From NCBI GenBank assembly GCA_026713745.1, contig JAPONU010000074.1, positions 1 through 16,571 on the forward strand: 16,571 nt of DNA. Reading direction: 5' to 3'. A program made the translations under genes and the position numbers. The notes under the pieces are model-generated. The model saw nothing but the letters and a program-made list of their open reading frames with translations, did not search any database and was not told where the DNA came from. Positions 6,509 through 14,386 of the stretch are shown piece by piece (the first letter of the stretch is position 1; each line of letters starts with the position of its first letter). The DNA is from a bacterium. GTDB lineage: Bacteria > Actinomycetota > Acidimicrobiia > Acidimicrobiales > CATQHL01.

Positions 6509-9400
6509 TCAGCCACGGAGCCGCTCTCCGGCGGGATCGAAATGGGCGTGGTGAGGCATGGCCACCGCACGGTGGCGTCGGCCGTCGGTTCCGACGACGG
6601 TGAGGGCGGTCTCCGGCGAGGCGTGGGTGGCTTCCACCTGCGCCAGGCAGATCGACCGCTCCAGGGTGGGCGAGAACCGCGACGAGGTGATGCGCCCGAC
6701 GATCTGCTCCTTGCCGTCGGGTCCGGTGGCGACGATCTGGCAGGCCTCCGGCGGCACGTAGGACGGATCGGTCGGCTGGACGGCCACGAGTCTCGGCAGA
6801 GCTTCGGGACCTCCGGCTCCGGGTTCGCCCTCCAGCGCCCACCGGAGCTCGGGGAGACCGGTGAAGTCCTCCTTGTCCAGCTTGATGAGCGACTTCAGGC
6901 CGGCCGTCGGGGCCTTGGTGAGGGCGTCGGTGTCCTGGCCGACGATGAAGTGACCCTTCTCGAGGCGCATGATGCGCTGAGCCTCGAGGCCGAACGGCGC
7001 CACACCCAGGTCGGCACCGGCATCCAGCAGCGCCTGCCACACGTGCGGCCCGTAGCCGGCGGGGACGTGCAACTCGTAGGACAGCTCGCCGGTGAAGCCG
7101 ATCCGCCACATGACGCAGCCCGCCACGCCGGCCACGGCGCCGAGCCGCACCTGCATGTACTTGAAGGCCTCGGGATCGAGGTCGACGCCATCGACGAGGC
7201 GCTCCAGCAGGGTGCGCGACCTGGGACCGGCCACGTTGACGCTGGTGAAGGCGTCGGTCACGGGCGTCACCCGCACCCGCCAGTCGGGATGCTCGGTCTG
7301 CAGCCAGTTCTGGATCCAGACCTCCATGGTGCCGGCGCCCGAACTGGTGGTGCTCATCAGGTAGTGGTCCTCACCGAGTCGCCCGGTGACACCGTCGTCG
7401 AGGATCACGCCGTCCTCGGCGCACATCACGCCGTAGCGCACCGAGCCGACGGCCAGCCGCCGCCATTTGTTCACATACAGCAGGCTCAGCAGCTCGGTCG
7501 CATCGGGGCCCCGGATGTCCAGCTTGCCGAGCGGGCTCACATCGATGATGCCGACATTCGCCCGCACGTTGCGCACCTCGGCTTGCGGGTCGCCGTAGTG
7601 CTCGGGGCGAATCCACTGGCCGGCACCGATGGGCGTCATTCCCGCGGCGACGTGCAGATCGTGCAGCACCGAGACGCGCACCGGCTCGAACATGCGCCCT
7701 GCCAGCGCCCCCAGGGTCACTGGTGCGTACGGCGGTCGCCAGGTCGTCGTGCCTACCTCGGCGACGGTCGACGCGGTGGCCTCGGCAAGGACGGCAACCG
7801 TGTTGACCGTCTCGAGCTTCCCCTGAGCCGAACCCATGGTTGCCGTCGTCCAGCGCTTGACGAGCTCGACCGAGTCGAACCCCTCCGCCGCACCGTGGCG
7901 CAGGTCGCGGGAGCTCACGTCCTCGGAGAGGTCCACGATGCCGTCGGTGCTCGAGCGGTACAGCTCGGGGTGCGGATCACGCCCGAGCGGGGTCCGTTCA
8001 TCGGTTGGGAACGGCGGCTCGGCGCCGCTCGCTGGCGCCGCCCAGGCCGTCGCACCCTGCAGCCGGTGGGCCAGTGTGGCGGCGCGGGCCGCAGCCAGAC
8101 GTCCGGTGGCCTCGCCGTGGCCGACGAGCTCGTCCAGCGAGCCGTCCCCGCTGACGCCTCCGGTGCTGAGCACGGTGCCGGCCTCGGGGGCGCCGGGGGG
8201 CGCCGGGAAGAATCGGGCCGCCGCAGCGTCGTAGACGGGCCGCACTCCGGCCATGTTCAGCAGCGACGTCGGCGCGGTCCAGCCGGCCGCGGTCACCAGC
8301 AGATCGGCCTCGAGCCGCGTGCCGTCAGACAGCACCACCCGCTCCAGCCGGCCGCGGCGTCCCTCAGCGGCCACCACCGTGTGCCCGGCGCGGGCGTCCA
8401 CGTGCTCGACGGCCACGCCCGCCACCTCGAGGTCGGCCGCGGCGGCGTCGCCGGCGGTGTTCGCACTCCAGACCACGGCCCGGTCGCCCGGACGCACCGA
8501 CCAGAGATTCAGCAGGCGGCGCGCCCCCTGCGAGAGCATCACGCCCGGGCGGTCGTTGCCGGCGAACACGTAGGGGCGCTCGATCAGCCCGGGCGCCGCC
8601 ACCAGGACCTTGGCCCGCGCCTTGACGAGGCGCTCGGGCCCGCCGGCCCCGTCCCGCTCCACGATGGCGAGCCAGTTGTCCTCCCAGCGGCCTACCAGGG
8701 TTGCATCGGTGAGGATCTCCACGCCGACGGTGCGGGCGGCGTCGGCCACCGCCGCCCCAAGGGCACGCTCGCGCTTGGTGCCCCAGCGGAGATGGCCGCC
8801 GGGGGCGTGCTCGTGCTCGACCAGCAGCACCCGGGCGCCCGCCCTCGCCGCCGCGGTCGCCGCCGCCAGCCCCGCCGGGCCGCCGCCCGCCACCACCACA
8901 TCGGGATGGGCGTAGCGCTTCTCGTGGCGCCGGGGCGCGCTGTCGGGGTCGATCACTCCGCCGGGGGCGAAGCGAGCCAGCACCTTCTCGTAGAGGGGCC
9001 ACAGCCGGCGAGGCCGCATGAAGGTCTTGTAGTAGAAGCCGGCGCTGAGGGCGCGCCCGCCGAGGGCTGTCAGCGCCTTGGCGTCGAAGCGCAGTGACGG
9101 CCAGGCGTTCTGCGCCGTCACCTGCATCCCCGCCTCCAGGAGGCGGTGGCCGCCGCGCACATTCGGCTCGTCGCCTACCTGCACCAGGGTGTTGGGGTCC
9201 CAGAAGTCAGCGGTCAGGATCCCCCGGGGACGGTGGTACTTCATGCTGCGGGAGAACACCCGGCAGCCCCCTGCCGCCAGCGCCGAGACGATCGTGTCGC
9301 CCGCGAAGCCGCTGACCTGGCGCCCGTTCCACGTGAAGTCCAGCGGGCGGTCCCGATCGATGACCTCGCCGGGCCGTGCGGGCAGCCGTGTGGGGCTCAT
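6509..9400 (-). CDS. soxA: Sarcosine oxidase alpha-type subunit / N-methylglutamate dehydrogenase large subunit (soxA/mgdC)
   Basis: A 963-residue large subunit. The N-terminal 2Fe-2S-like fold without an obvious cluster (FTWNGRQVSGFAGDTIVSAL, about 22-41) is followed by SRSMKYHRPRGI. A dinucleotide-binding domain has AGGGPAG at 171-177, and the C-terminal half is a glycine-cleavage T-protein domain (QWIRPEHYGD, VGIIDVSPLGKLDIRGPDA, GFTGELSYELHVP) that would bind tetrahydrofolate and collect the formaldehyde-level carbon. The ATG at 9400 gives normal family length; the longer frame upstream crosses a palindromic repeat and has no family resemblance. The gene is 121 nt downstream of soxD, a wide gap for this operon. 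Sarcosine versus N-methylglutamate cannot be settled by motifs; the neighbours favour the latter. Confidence 0.92.
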   Translation of the reverse strand: MSPTRLPARPGEVIDRDRPLDFTWNGRQVSGFAGDTIVSALAAGGCRVFSRSMKYHRPRGILTADFWDPNTLVQVGDEPNVRGGHRLLEAGMQVTAQNAWPSLRFDAKALTALGGRALSAGFYYKTFMRPRRLWPLYEKVLARFAPGGVIDPDSAPRRHEKRYAHPDVVVAGGGPAGLAAATAAARAGARVLLVEHEHAPGGHLRWGTKRERALGAAVADAARTVGVEILTDATLVGRWEDNWLAIVERDGAGGPERLVKARAKVLVAAPGLIERPYVFAGNDRPGVMLSQGARRLLNLWSVRPGDRAVVWSANTAGDAAAADLEVAGVAVEHVDARAGHTVVAAEGRRGRLERVVLSDGTRLEADLLVTAAGWTAPTSLLNMAGVRPVYDAAAARFFPAPPGAPEAGTVLSTGGVSGDGSLDELVGHGEATGRLAAARAATLAHRLQGATAWAAPASGAEPPFPTDERTPLGRDPHPELYRSSTDGIVDLSEDVSSRDLRHGAAEGFDSVELVKRWTTATMGSAQGKLETVNTVAVLAEATASTVAEVGTTTWRPPYAPVTLGALAGRMFEPVRVSVLHDLHVAAGMTPIGAGQWIRPEHYGDPQAEVRNVRANVGIIDVSPLGKLDIRGPDATELLSLLYVNKWRRLAVGSVRYGVMCAEDGVILDDGVTGRLGEDHYLMSTTSSGAGTMEVWIQNWLQTEHPDWRVRVTPVTDAFTSVNVAGPRSRTLLERLVDGVDLDPEAFKYMQVRLGAVAGVAGCVMWRIGFTGELSYELHVPAGYGPHVWQALLDAGADLGVAPFGLEAQRIMRLEKGHFIVGQDTDALTKAPTAGLKSLIKLDKEDFTGLPELRWALEGEPGAGGPEALPRLVAVQPTDPSYVPPEACQIVATGPDGKEQIVGRITSSRFSPTLERSICLAQVEATHASPETALTVVGTDGRRHRAVAMPHHAHFDPAGERLRG

Positions 9401-9450
9401 AGGCACCACACGACCGTCGGGCCGGCGACGTCCGGCGCCCGGTGGGATCC

Positions 9451-9500
9451 TGGATTCCGGCCCCGGATCACGTCCGGGACAGGCACTGCACCGGAATGAC
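9451..9500 (+). repeat. Short palindromic repeat, copy 3 (with enlarged loop)
   Basis: TGGATTCCGG (9451-9460) and CCGGAATGAC (9491-9500) are the outer parts of the same element as at 6455-6480. The outer stem is ATTCCGG/CCGGAAT. The loop holds its own hairpin, CCCGGA-tcacg-TCCGGG (9462-9478). It occupies the soxD-soxA gap and falls in the false N-terminal extension of soxA. Confidence 0.65.
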
Positions 9501-9521
9501 GGCATTGGGTAGAGGTCGCGT

Positions 9522-9797
9522 TCATGTTCGGCCGGGCGGCTCACCGGATGGGCCCAACGGCGGGTTGCGGAAGCGATTCTCGGCACGATGGCGCTCGGTC
9601 ACGAAGAACCGCCCGCAACCGAGGCGGCAGTACCAGGTCTCCCGCGTCCAGCCGGCGGGGTTGTCCTCCTCATAGAGATAGGAGCGCCATTCGACCGGTG
9701 TGGTTGCCGCAGGGTCGGGCCGAGGTTCCGACTCGCCCACAAGCGTGAGGTCGGCGGAGTTGCGGGGGCCGCAGTTCGGGCACGGGACGAGCAGCAT
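9522..9797 (-). CDS. soxD: Sarcosine oxidase delta-type subunit / N-methylglutamate dehydrogenase subunit (soxD/mgdB)
   Basis: A 91-residue SoxD-family protein, the zinc-binding small subunit of heterotetrameric sarcosine oxidase. The first Cys pair is CPNCG at 6-10; the second is in WYCRLGCGRFF near residue 57, a C-x2-C...C-x3-C arrangement. WRSYLYEEDNPAG is the typical family core. Its ATG shares a base with the soxB stop (TGATG at 9799-9795), so translation is likely coupled. It is called mgdB when the complex serves N-methylglutamate oxidation. Family identification is strong despite its small size, given order B-D-A-G. Confidence 0.9.
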   Translation of the reverse strand: MLLVPCPNCGPRNSADLTLVGESEPRPDPAATTPVEWRSYLYEEDNPAGWTRETWYCRLGCGRFFVTERHRAENRFRNPPLGPSGEPPGRT

Positions 9798-11137
9798 CAG
9801 TGTCCCACCGCCGCCGCGCCCTTCTCGCCCACCAGCCGGCCCTCGGCGAACCGGCTCAGCGTGAAGGGCTCGATCAATTCCGGGACCTGGCCGCCGGCGA
9901 TGCAGGCGGCGAGCTGCTCACCGGCGACCGGGGCGGCCTTGAACCCGTACGTACCCCAACCCACGTCGCAGTGGAAGCCCGCCACGGGGGTGGGCCCGAT
10001 GATCGGCGAGTAGTCCGGGGTCATGTCGCAGAGCCCCGACCACTGCCGGAGCAGCCGCATCCGCTCCAGCCCGGGCATGAGTTGCAGGACGTGGCCGGCG
10101 AGTTCCTCGGCGAAGGCCAGCGAGCCGCCGGTGTCGTAGGTGGCCAGCGGATCCACTGCGGCTCCGAAGACAAGTTCGCCGCGATCGGTCTGGCTGACGT
10201 AGACGTGCAGCGAGCCGGACACCACCACAGCCGGAAGGAACATCTTGACCGGCTCGGTGACCGCCGCCTGCAGCGGGTGGGTGGAGATCGGCAACCGCAC
10301 GCCGGCCATGGCAGCCACCAGCGAGGCCCAGCCCGCCGTGCAGTTCACCACCACCGGCGCTGAGATGTCGCCCCGGTTGGTGCGCACGCCCGTCACACGC
10401 CCGCCCGGACCCTTGCCCTCCGGTCCGCCGCCGCCGGCCACGTCGATGTCCAGCACCTCGGTGTTCTGGTGCATCTCGACGCCGAGCGCCGCAGCCGCCC
10501 TGGCGTATCCCCACACCACGGCGTCGTGGCGGATGATGCCACCGGGCGGGTGGTGCAGGGCACCCAGGATCGGATAGCGGGGCGCGTCGGAGGTGTCCAG
10601 AGCCGGCACCAGCCGCTTGATCTCCGCCGGTCCGATCACGTCGGAATCCACGCCCTGGTGCTTGTTCACCTCGGCCCGCCAGCGCATGGTCCGCAGAGCC
10701 CCGTCGCTGTGCGCCAGGGTCAGGTGGCCACGCCGGGCGAACATCACGTTGAGGTTCAAGTCGACGGCCAGCCGCTCGTAGAGCTGCACCGAGCGGTCGT
10801 AGAAGGCCACGCCGTCGGGCGTGAGGTAGTTGGAGCGCACGATCGCCGTGTTGCGCCCCGAGCCGCCGCCGCCCAGGTAACCCTTGTCGACGACGGCCAC
10901 GTTGGTGATCCCCCAGTTCGAGGCCAGGTAGTAGGCCGTCGCCAGGCCGTGCACTCCCCCGCCGATCACCACCGCGTCGTAGCTGCTTCCGAGGTCGCCA
11001 CTGTCCCAGATTCGCGGCCAAGGGCGCTTGCCCCGCCACAGCAACGACGCCGCCGAGTAGCGGGCCGGGTAGCGGGTGCGAACGCGGCGGCTGCGGATCG
11101 GCTGCGCCGGCGACGCCCCGGATCCGTCACCGGCCAT
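9797..11137 (-). CDS. soxB: Sarcosine oxidase beta-type subunit / N-methylglutamate dehydrogenase catalytic subunit (soxB/mgdA)
   Basis: A 446-residue FAD-dependent amine oxidase of the DAO family that would oxidise the N-methyl group of sarcosine or N-methylglutamate. The dinucleotide motif VVIGGGVHGLATAYYLA starts near residue 56. H204 in GIIRHDAVVWGYAR aligns with the histidine that carries covalent flavin in known SoxB proteins. HPLQAAVTEPVK, HVYVSQTDRGELVFGAA and DMTPDYSPIIG are family core segments. The N-terminus is about 20 residues longer than usual and basic, but the ATG has a Shine-Dalgarno (GGGAG, 7 nt spacer), so it is kept. It lies 26 nt after the regulator gene and is translationally coupled to soxD. 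Confidence 0.93.
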   Translation of the reverse strand: MAGDGSGASPAQPIRSRRVRTRYPARYSAASLLWRGKRPWPRIWDSGDLGSSYDAVVIGGGVHGLATAYYLASNWGITNVAVVDKGYLGGGGSGRNTAIVRSNYLTPDGVAFYDRSVQLYERLAVDLNLNVMFARRGHLTLAHSDGALRTMRWRAEVNKHQGVDSDVIGPAEIKRLVPALDTSDAPRYPILGALHHPPGGIIRHDAVVWGYARAAAALGVEMHQNTEVLDIDVAGGGGPEGKGPGGRVTGVRTNRGDISAPVVVNCTAGWASLVAAMAGVRLPISTHPLQAAVTEPVKMFLPAVVVSGSLHVYVSQTDRGELVFGAAVDPLATYDTGGSLAFAEELAGHVLQLMPGLERMRLLRQWSGLCDMTPDYSPIIGPTPVAGFHCDVGWGTYGFKAAPVAGEQLAACIAGGQVPELIEPFTLSRFAEGRLVGEKGAAAVGH

Positions 11138-11163
11138 CGATCGACTCCCAGCGGCGCATGGCT

Positions 11164-11799
11164 TCAGCGCGCCGCGCTCGGGTAGACCTTCAACGACAGG
11201 AACCGCACCGGGATGTCCACGAGGGCTGTGGGACCGTGCGCCACCTCGCCCTGGAACTGCATGGTGTCGCCGGCTTCCAGCAGGTACCGGTTGGAGCCGT
11301 AGCCGTACTCCATGGACCCCTCCAGCATGTACAGCAACTCCACGCCCGGGTGCTGGTAGAGCGGGAAGACCTCATCGGTGCTCGAAAGCGTGATGAGCAG
11401 GGGCTCGATCTGCCGATCGGGGCCCCGGAGAGCGCCCAGGCTCTGGTAACTGCGCCCCCTCCCGCTGCCGGAATGGATGATCTCGGTGCCCTCGCCGGCG
11501 CGCACGATGATGGCGTCGTGCTCCTCGTCGAGCCCGCGGAACAGGGCCGTGATCGGGACGTTCCCGGCCCGTGCGAGGCCGCTGAGAGTCGCGATGCTGG
11601 GCGCGGTGCGACCGTGCTCGATCTTGGAGAGCATGCCGATGGAGAGTCCCGCCGCCTCGGCGAACTGCGCCATGGTGAGCCCCAGATCCCGCCGTATGGC
11701 GCGCACCCTCTCGCCGACGACCTCGCAGACCTGCTCGACGCTTCCCGACGACGGGCCGTCAGACCCCGCGTCGGGTTCGGATTCGGGCACCAATTCCAC
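11164..11799 (-). CDS. XRE-family transcriptional regulator with cupin domain
   Basis: A 211-residue regulator. Residues about 29-87 form a Cro/C1-type helix-turn-helix (RVRAIRRDLGLTMAQFAEAA, GLSIGMLSKIEHGRTAPSIA). Residues about 132-205 form a small cupin barrel (LYQHPGVELLYMLEGSMEYG, LEAGDTMQFQGEVAHGP) that probably senses a small molecule; H150, E154 and H188 are at the usual cupin metal positions. Many such proteins control amine, polyamine or amino-acid catabolism. The start is GTG, 12 nt after the ligase stop, and soxB begins 26 nt after its own stop, so it is cotranscribed with the pathway. It is the obvious candidate to bind the 13174-13483 control region. Ligand and direction of control are unknown. 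Confidence 0.9.
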   Translation of the reverse strand: MELVPESEPDAGSDGPSSGSVEQVCEVVGERVRAIRRDLGLTMAQFAEAAGLSIGMLSKIEHGRTAPSIATLSGLARAGNVPITALFRGLDEEHDAIIVRAGEGTEIIHSGSGRGRSYQSLGALRGPDRQIEPLLITLSSTDEVFPLYQHPGVELLYMLEGSMEYGYGSNRYLLEAGDTMQFQGEVAHGPTALVDIPVRFLSLKVYPSAAR

Positions 11800-11811
11800 G
11801 TTGCGGCCGGC

Positions 11812-13173
11812 TCAGAACAGGTCGAGGTAGGTGTCCACCTCGAACTGCGTCACGCGCTCGTGCCAGGCGCGGAACTCCTGGCGCTTCACGTCGGCGAAGT
11901 AGTCCACGTAGTCGCCACCGGGCACCGCACCGAGGGCGGCCCGCAGCACGTCGTCACTCTCGAGGTTCTCGGTGGCGTGCAGCAGCGTCGGTGGCATTGC
12001 CTCGATCCCCCGCTCGGCGATCTCGGCCACACTCAGCGTGTAGAGGTTGTCGTTGTTCGGCTCGCCCGGATCGCCGCCGGCGTCGATGCCCGCCAGACCG
12101 CAACCCAGCAGCGCGCTGAAGGCCAGGTAGGGGTTGGCCGCACCGTCCACCGCCCGCACCTCGATGCGCCCCGGCTCGGGCACCCTGATCATCTGCGTGC
12201 GGTTGTTGCCGCCGTAGGAGACGTACGCCGGCGCCCAGGTCGACCCGGAGTCGGGGGGCCCGACACCCATGCGCTTGTAGGAATTGACCGTCGGGCAGAG
12301 CACGGCCACCAGCGACGTGGCGTGGGCCAGCAGACCGGCCACGAACCCGTAGGCCAGTGGGCTGAGTCCCAGGCCGCGGGGGTCGTGATCGGTCTCGAAC
12401 AGCGGCTCGTCGCCGTCGGCCGACCAGAGGCTCGTGTGGACGTGAAGGCCGTTGCCGGTCTTGTCCCCGAAGGGCTTGGGCATGAAGGTGGCGTGGAGAC
12501 CGCGCCGGGCGGCCAGGGTGTGCATCATGAGGCGCAGCATGATGAGGCGGTCGGCGGTGGTGAGCGCCTCGGCGTACTCGAAGTTCTGCTCGAACTGCCC
12601 GTTGGCGTCCTCGTGGTCGTTGGCGTAGTTGCCCCAGCCCAAGGCGTCCATGTGCCGGGACACCTCGGTGAGGTGGTCCAGCATCCGAGTGAGGCCCCGG
12701 GCGTCGTAGCAGGGCAGGTCGCTGAGGTCACGCTCGTCGGCCACCCGGATGGTGCCGTCGTCGTTGCGCGCCACCAGGGAGTACTCGGCCTCCACACCCG
12801 TCTTCAGCACCAGGTTGCGCTCGGCCGCCGCTGCCAGCGCCCGCCGCAGGATGACCCGCGGGGCGTAGGGCCATGGCTCGCCCTCCACGGTGGGGGCGCA
12901 CTGCATGGCCGCCACGTTCGGTTGCCACGGGAGCACCATGTAGGAGTCGGGGTCGGGGATGGCCGCGATGTCCGGATCGGCCGGAGACTGCCCGATCGGC
13001 CCGGCCGCGAAGCCGGCGAAGCCGGCCCCGTCGTTCATCAGCCCCTCCAGGTTGCTGACCGGCACCAGCTTGGCGCAGGGCTTGCCGTGCATCTCGGTGA
13101 ACATGGCGTAGATGAACTCGACGCCGTCGTCGGCGACCCGTGCCCGAATCTCGTCGATCCTGTCGTTGCTCAT
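11812..13173 (-). CDS. gmaS: Glutamine-synthetase-like ligase, probable gamma-glutamylmethylamide synthetase (gmaS/glnT type)
   Basis: A 453-residue glutamine synthetase superfamily protein of the GlnT/type III-like group. Landmarks are the N-terminal MFTEMHGKPCAKLVPVSNLE, NDGAGFAGFA, the ExE metal/glutamate region GVEAEYSL, the loop DHEDANGQFEQNFEYAEALT, the ATP/metal stretch KTGNGLHVHTSLW, and the glutamate-binding RVPEPGRIEVRAVDGAANPY. GmaS uses ATP to join methylamine and glutamate, the first step of the N-methylglutamate pathway. Linkage to soxBDAG and glxBCD favours this over ordinary ammonia assimilation, but GlnT-like glutamine synthetase remains possible. The ATG at 13173 has AAGGGG 6 nt upstream; the open frame extends another 128 codons through promoter DNA and is not coding. 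It heads the minus-strand arm. Confidence 0.87.
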   Translation of the reverse strand: MSNDRIDEIRARVADDGVEFIYAMFTEMHGKPCAKLVPVSNLEGLMNDGAGFAGFAAGPIGQSPADPDIAAIPDPDSYMVLPWQPNVAAMQCAPTVEGEPWPYAPRVILRRALAAAAERNLVLKTGVEAEYSLVARNDDGTIRVADERDLSDLPCYDARGLTRMLDHLTEVSRHMDALGWGNYANDHEDANGQFEQNFEYAEALTTADRLIMLRLMMHTLAARRGLHATFMPKPFGDKTGNGLHVHTSLWSADGDEPLFETDHDPRGLGLSPLAYGFVAGLLAHATSLVAVLCPTVNSYKRMGVGPPDSGSTWAPAYVSYGGNNRTQMIRVPEPGRIEVRAVDGAANPYLAFSALLGCGLAGIDAGGDPGEPNNDNLYTLSVAEIAERGIEAMPPTLLHATENLESDDVLRAALGAVPGGDYVDYFADVKRQEFRAWHERVTQFEVDTYLDLF

Positions 13174-13338
13174 GTCCAACCCCTTGTGGCTGCGTGTCGT
13201 CGCTCGCTTCGGCGCTGCTCCCGTCGCAGCGTAGGCCTGCGGCATCCGCCGGGACACACCCGACTCGTCCTCGGTCGCTTCTTGTGCTACTCGCCCCGGT
13301 CGCCTTGCGCCTCCGCTCCTCTCCCGGATCCTAGCCAG

Positions 13339-13355
13339 TCCAGGCAGTACCTGGA
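13339..13355. promoter_or_regulatory. Candidate operator dyad
   Basis: TCCAGG (13339-13344) and CCTGGA (13350-13355) are perfect inverted arms with a 5-nt spacer, placed where the -35 of the glx promoter would lie. A site for the XRE-cupin regulator is a reasonable guess. Confidence 0.4.
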
Positions 13356-13368
13356 GGAAAAAGATTTC

Positions 13369-13376
13369 ACTATAGT
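13369..13376. promoter_or_regulatory. Symmetric -10 element serving both strands
   Basis: ACTATAGT is its own reverse complement. It gives TATAGT, one mismatch from TATAAT, on the plus strand (13371-13376) toward glxB and equally on the minus strand (13374-13369) toward gmaS. No good -35 hexamer is seen for either. Confidence 0.5.
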
Positions 13377-13483
13377 AGTCTAGCGATGCAGGGCTGGCCG
13401 CCCACGAGCCGGACCGCCGGGTGCAGTCGCTCGTGGTCGGAGGCTCGGCAAAGCAGATCATCGAGAGCCGGCAGGTAGCAAAC

Positions 13484-14386
13484 ATGTGCGGAATCGTGGG
13501 GTTGTTCCTGAAGACGCCCCGCCACGAACAGGAGCTGGGGCTGCTGGCGGCCCGCATGCTCGAGCAGATGCGCGACCGGGGACTCGACAGCGCCGGCTTC
13601 GCGGTCTACTCCGATGACGATCCCGGCAGGGTCAAGATCACCGTGCTGGCCGAGGGGTTCGAAGCCGACTGGGACGGCGCCCGTGCCGGCCTGGCGACCG
13701 CCCTCGGCGCCTCGGTGTCGCTCGAGCGGATCCACGACCACGCCACCTTCACGACCGGCGGCGACGGCAGAGCCGCCCGGCAGTGGCTCATCGAGAACGT
13801 GCACGGCGCCACCGTGTTGAGCTACGGCCACGCCATCGAGCTGTTCAAGGCGGTGGGCGACCCCCGGGGAGTGGCCGAGCGCTACGGGCTGGCTCAGCGC
13901 ACCGGGACCCATGCCATCGCGCACACCCGCATGGCGACCGAGTCGGCGGTCACCACGAACGGGTCGCATCCGTTCTCCACCGGCGCCGACACCTGCCTGG
14001 TCCACAACGGGTCGCTGTCCAACTACAACCGCCTGCGCGAGGTCCTGGAGAACAAGGGCGAGACCTTCCAGACCGAGAACGATTCGGAGGTGGCCGCCGG
14101 CTACCTGTCCTGGCGGCTGCATGAGGGTGACACGATCGGCGAGGCGCTCGAGCGCAGCCTCGACGACCTCGACGGCTTCTACACGTTCGCCGTCGGGGTG
14201 CGCGACGGGTTCGCCGTGCTGCGCGATCCCATCGCCTGCAAGCCCGGCGTCATCGCCGAGACCGACGACTGGGTCGCCATGTCGTCGGAGTTCCGGGGCA
14301 TCGCCGTGCTGCCGGGGGCCAACGACGCCGACATCTGGGAGCCTGCGCCGGCTGTCGTCTACACCTGGTCGCGGGAGTCGCTGTGA
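13484..14386 (+). CDS. glxB: Class II glutamine amidotransferase subunit (glxB / mgsA, N-methylglutamate synthase)
   Basis: A 300-residue Ntn-type glutamine amidotransferase of the GlxB group, resembling the N-terminal domain of glutamate synthase. The protein must begin MCGIVGLF so that the catalytic cysteine is exposed at residue 2; this fixes the start at 13484, although the frame is open 63 nt further upstream. Other family segments are RDRGLDSAGFAVY, HTRMATESAVTTNGSHPF, VHNGSLSNYNRLR, TENDSEVAAGYL and DGFYTFAVGVRDGFAVLRDP. In the N-methylglutamate pathway this subunit (MgsA) handles the gamma-glutamyl amide donor and passes methylamine to the synthase site. GTGA at 14383-14386 overlaps the next start, so glxB and glxC are translationally coupled. 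Confidence 0.92.
   Translation: MCGIVGLFLKTPRHEQELGLLAARMLEQMRDRGLDSAGFAVYSDDDPGRVKITVLAEGFEADWDGARAGLATALGASVSLERIHDHATFTTGGDGRAARQWLIENVHGATVLSYGHAIELFKAVGDPRGVAERYGLAQRTGTHAIAHTRMATESAVTTNGSHPFSTGADTCLVHNGSLSNYNRLREVLENKGETFQTENDSEVAAGYLSWRLHEGDTIGEALERSLDDLDGFYTFAVGVRDGFAVLRDPIACKPGVIAETDDWVAMSSEFRGIAVLPGANDADIWEPAPAVVYTWSRESL

Larger units (their letters stand above)
13174..13483. promoter_or_regulatory. Divergent control region between gmaS-sox and glx arms
   Basis: This 310-bp stretch has no credible gene. From left to right it holds the gmaS ribosome site, a minus-strand -10 candidate TACGCT (13233-13228) that would give a leader of about 48 nt, the dyad TCCAGG-cagta-CCTGGA (13339-13355), an AT-rich segment GGAAAAAGATTTC (13356-13368), and the self-complementary ACTATAGT (13369-13376). 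The last 100 bases are the likely 5' leader of glxB. Open frames crossing it show no protein family. Confidence 0.6.

Noticed and set aside
6377..9097. 906-codon open frame on the plus strand opposite soxA
   Set aside because: Low-complexity translation with no family motifs; the minus-strand SoxA match explains the region.
9401..9586. 62-codon N-terminal extension of soxA
   Set aside because: It overlaps the end of soxD, crosses the palindromic repeat, and makes the protein longer than the family norm.
11158..13383. 741-codon open frame on the plus strand opposite the regulator and ligase genes
   Set aside because: It is the antisense shadow of well-recognised minus-strand genes in GC-rich DNA and shows no protein family.
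13174..13557. 128-codon N-terminal extension of the glutamine-synthetase-like gene
   Set aside because: It covers the promoter region and part of glxB; the ATG at 13173 has a good ribosome site and normal length.
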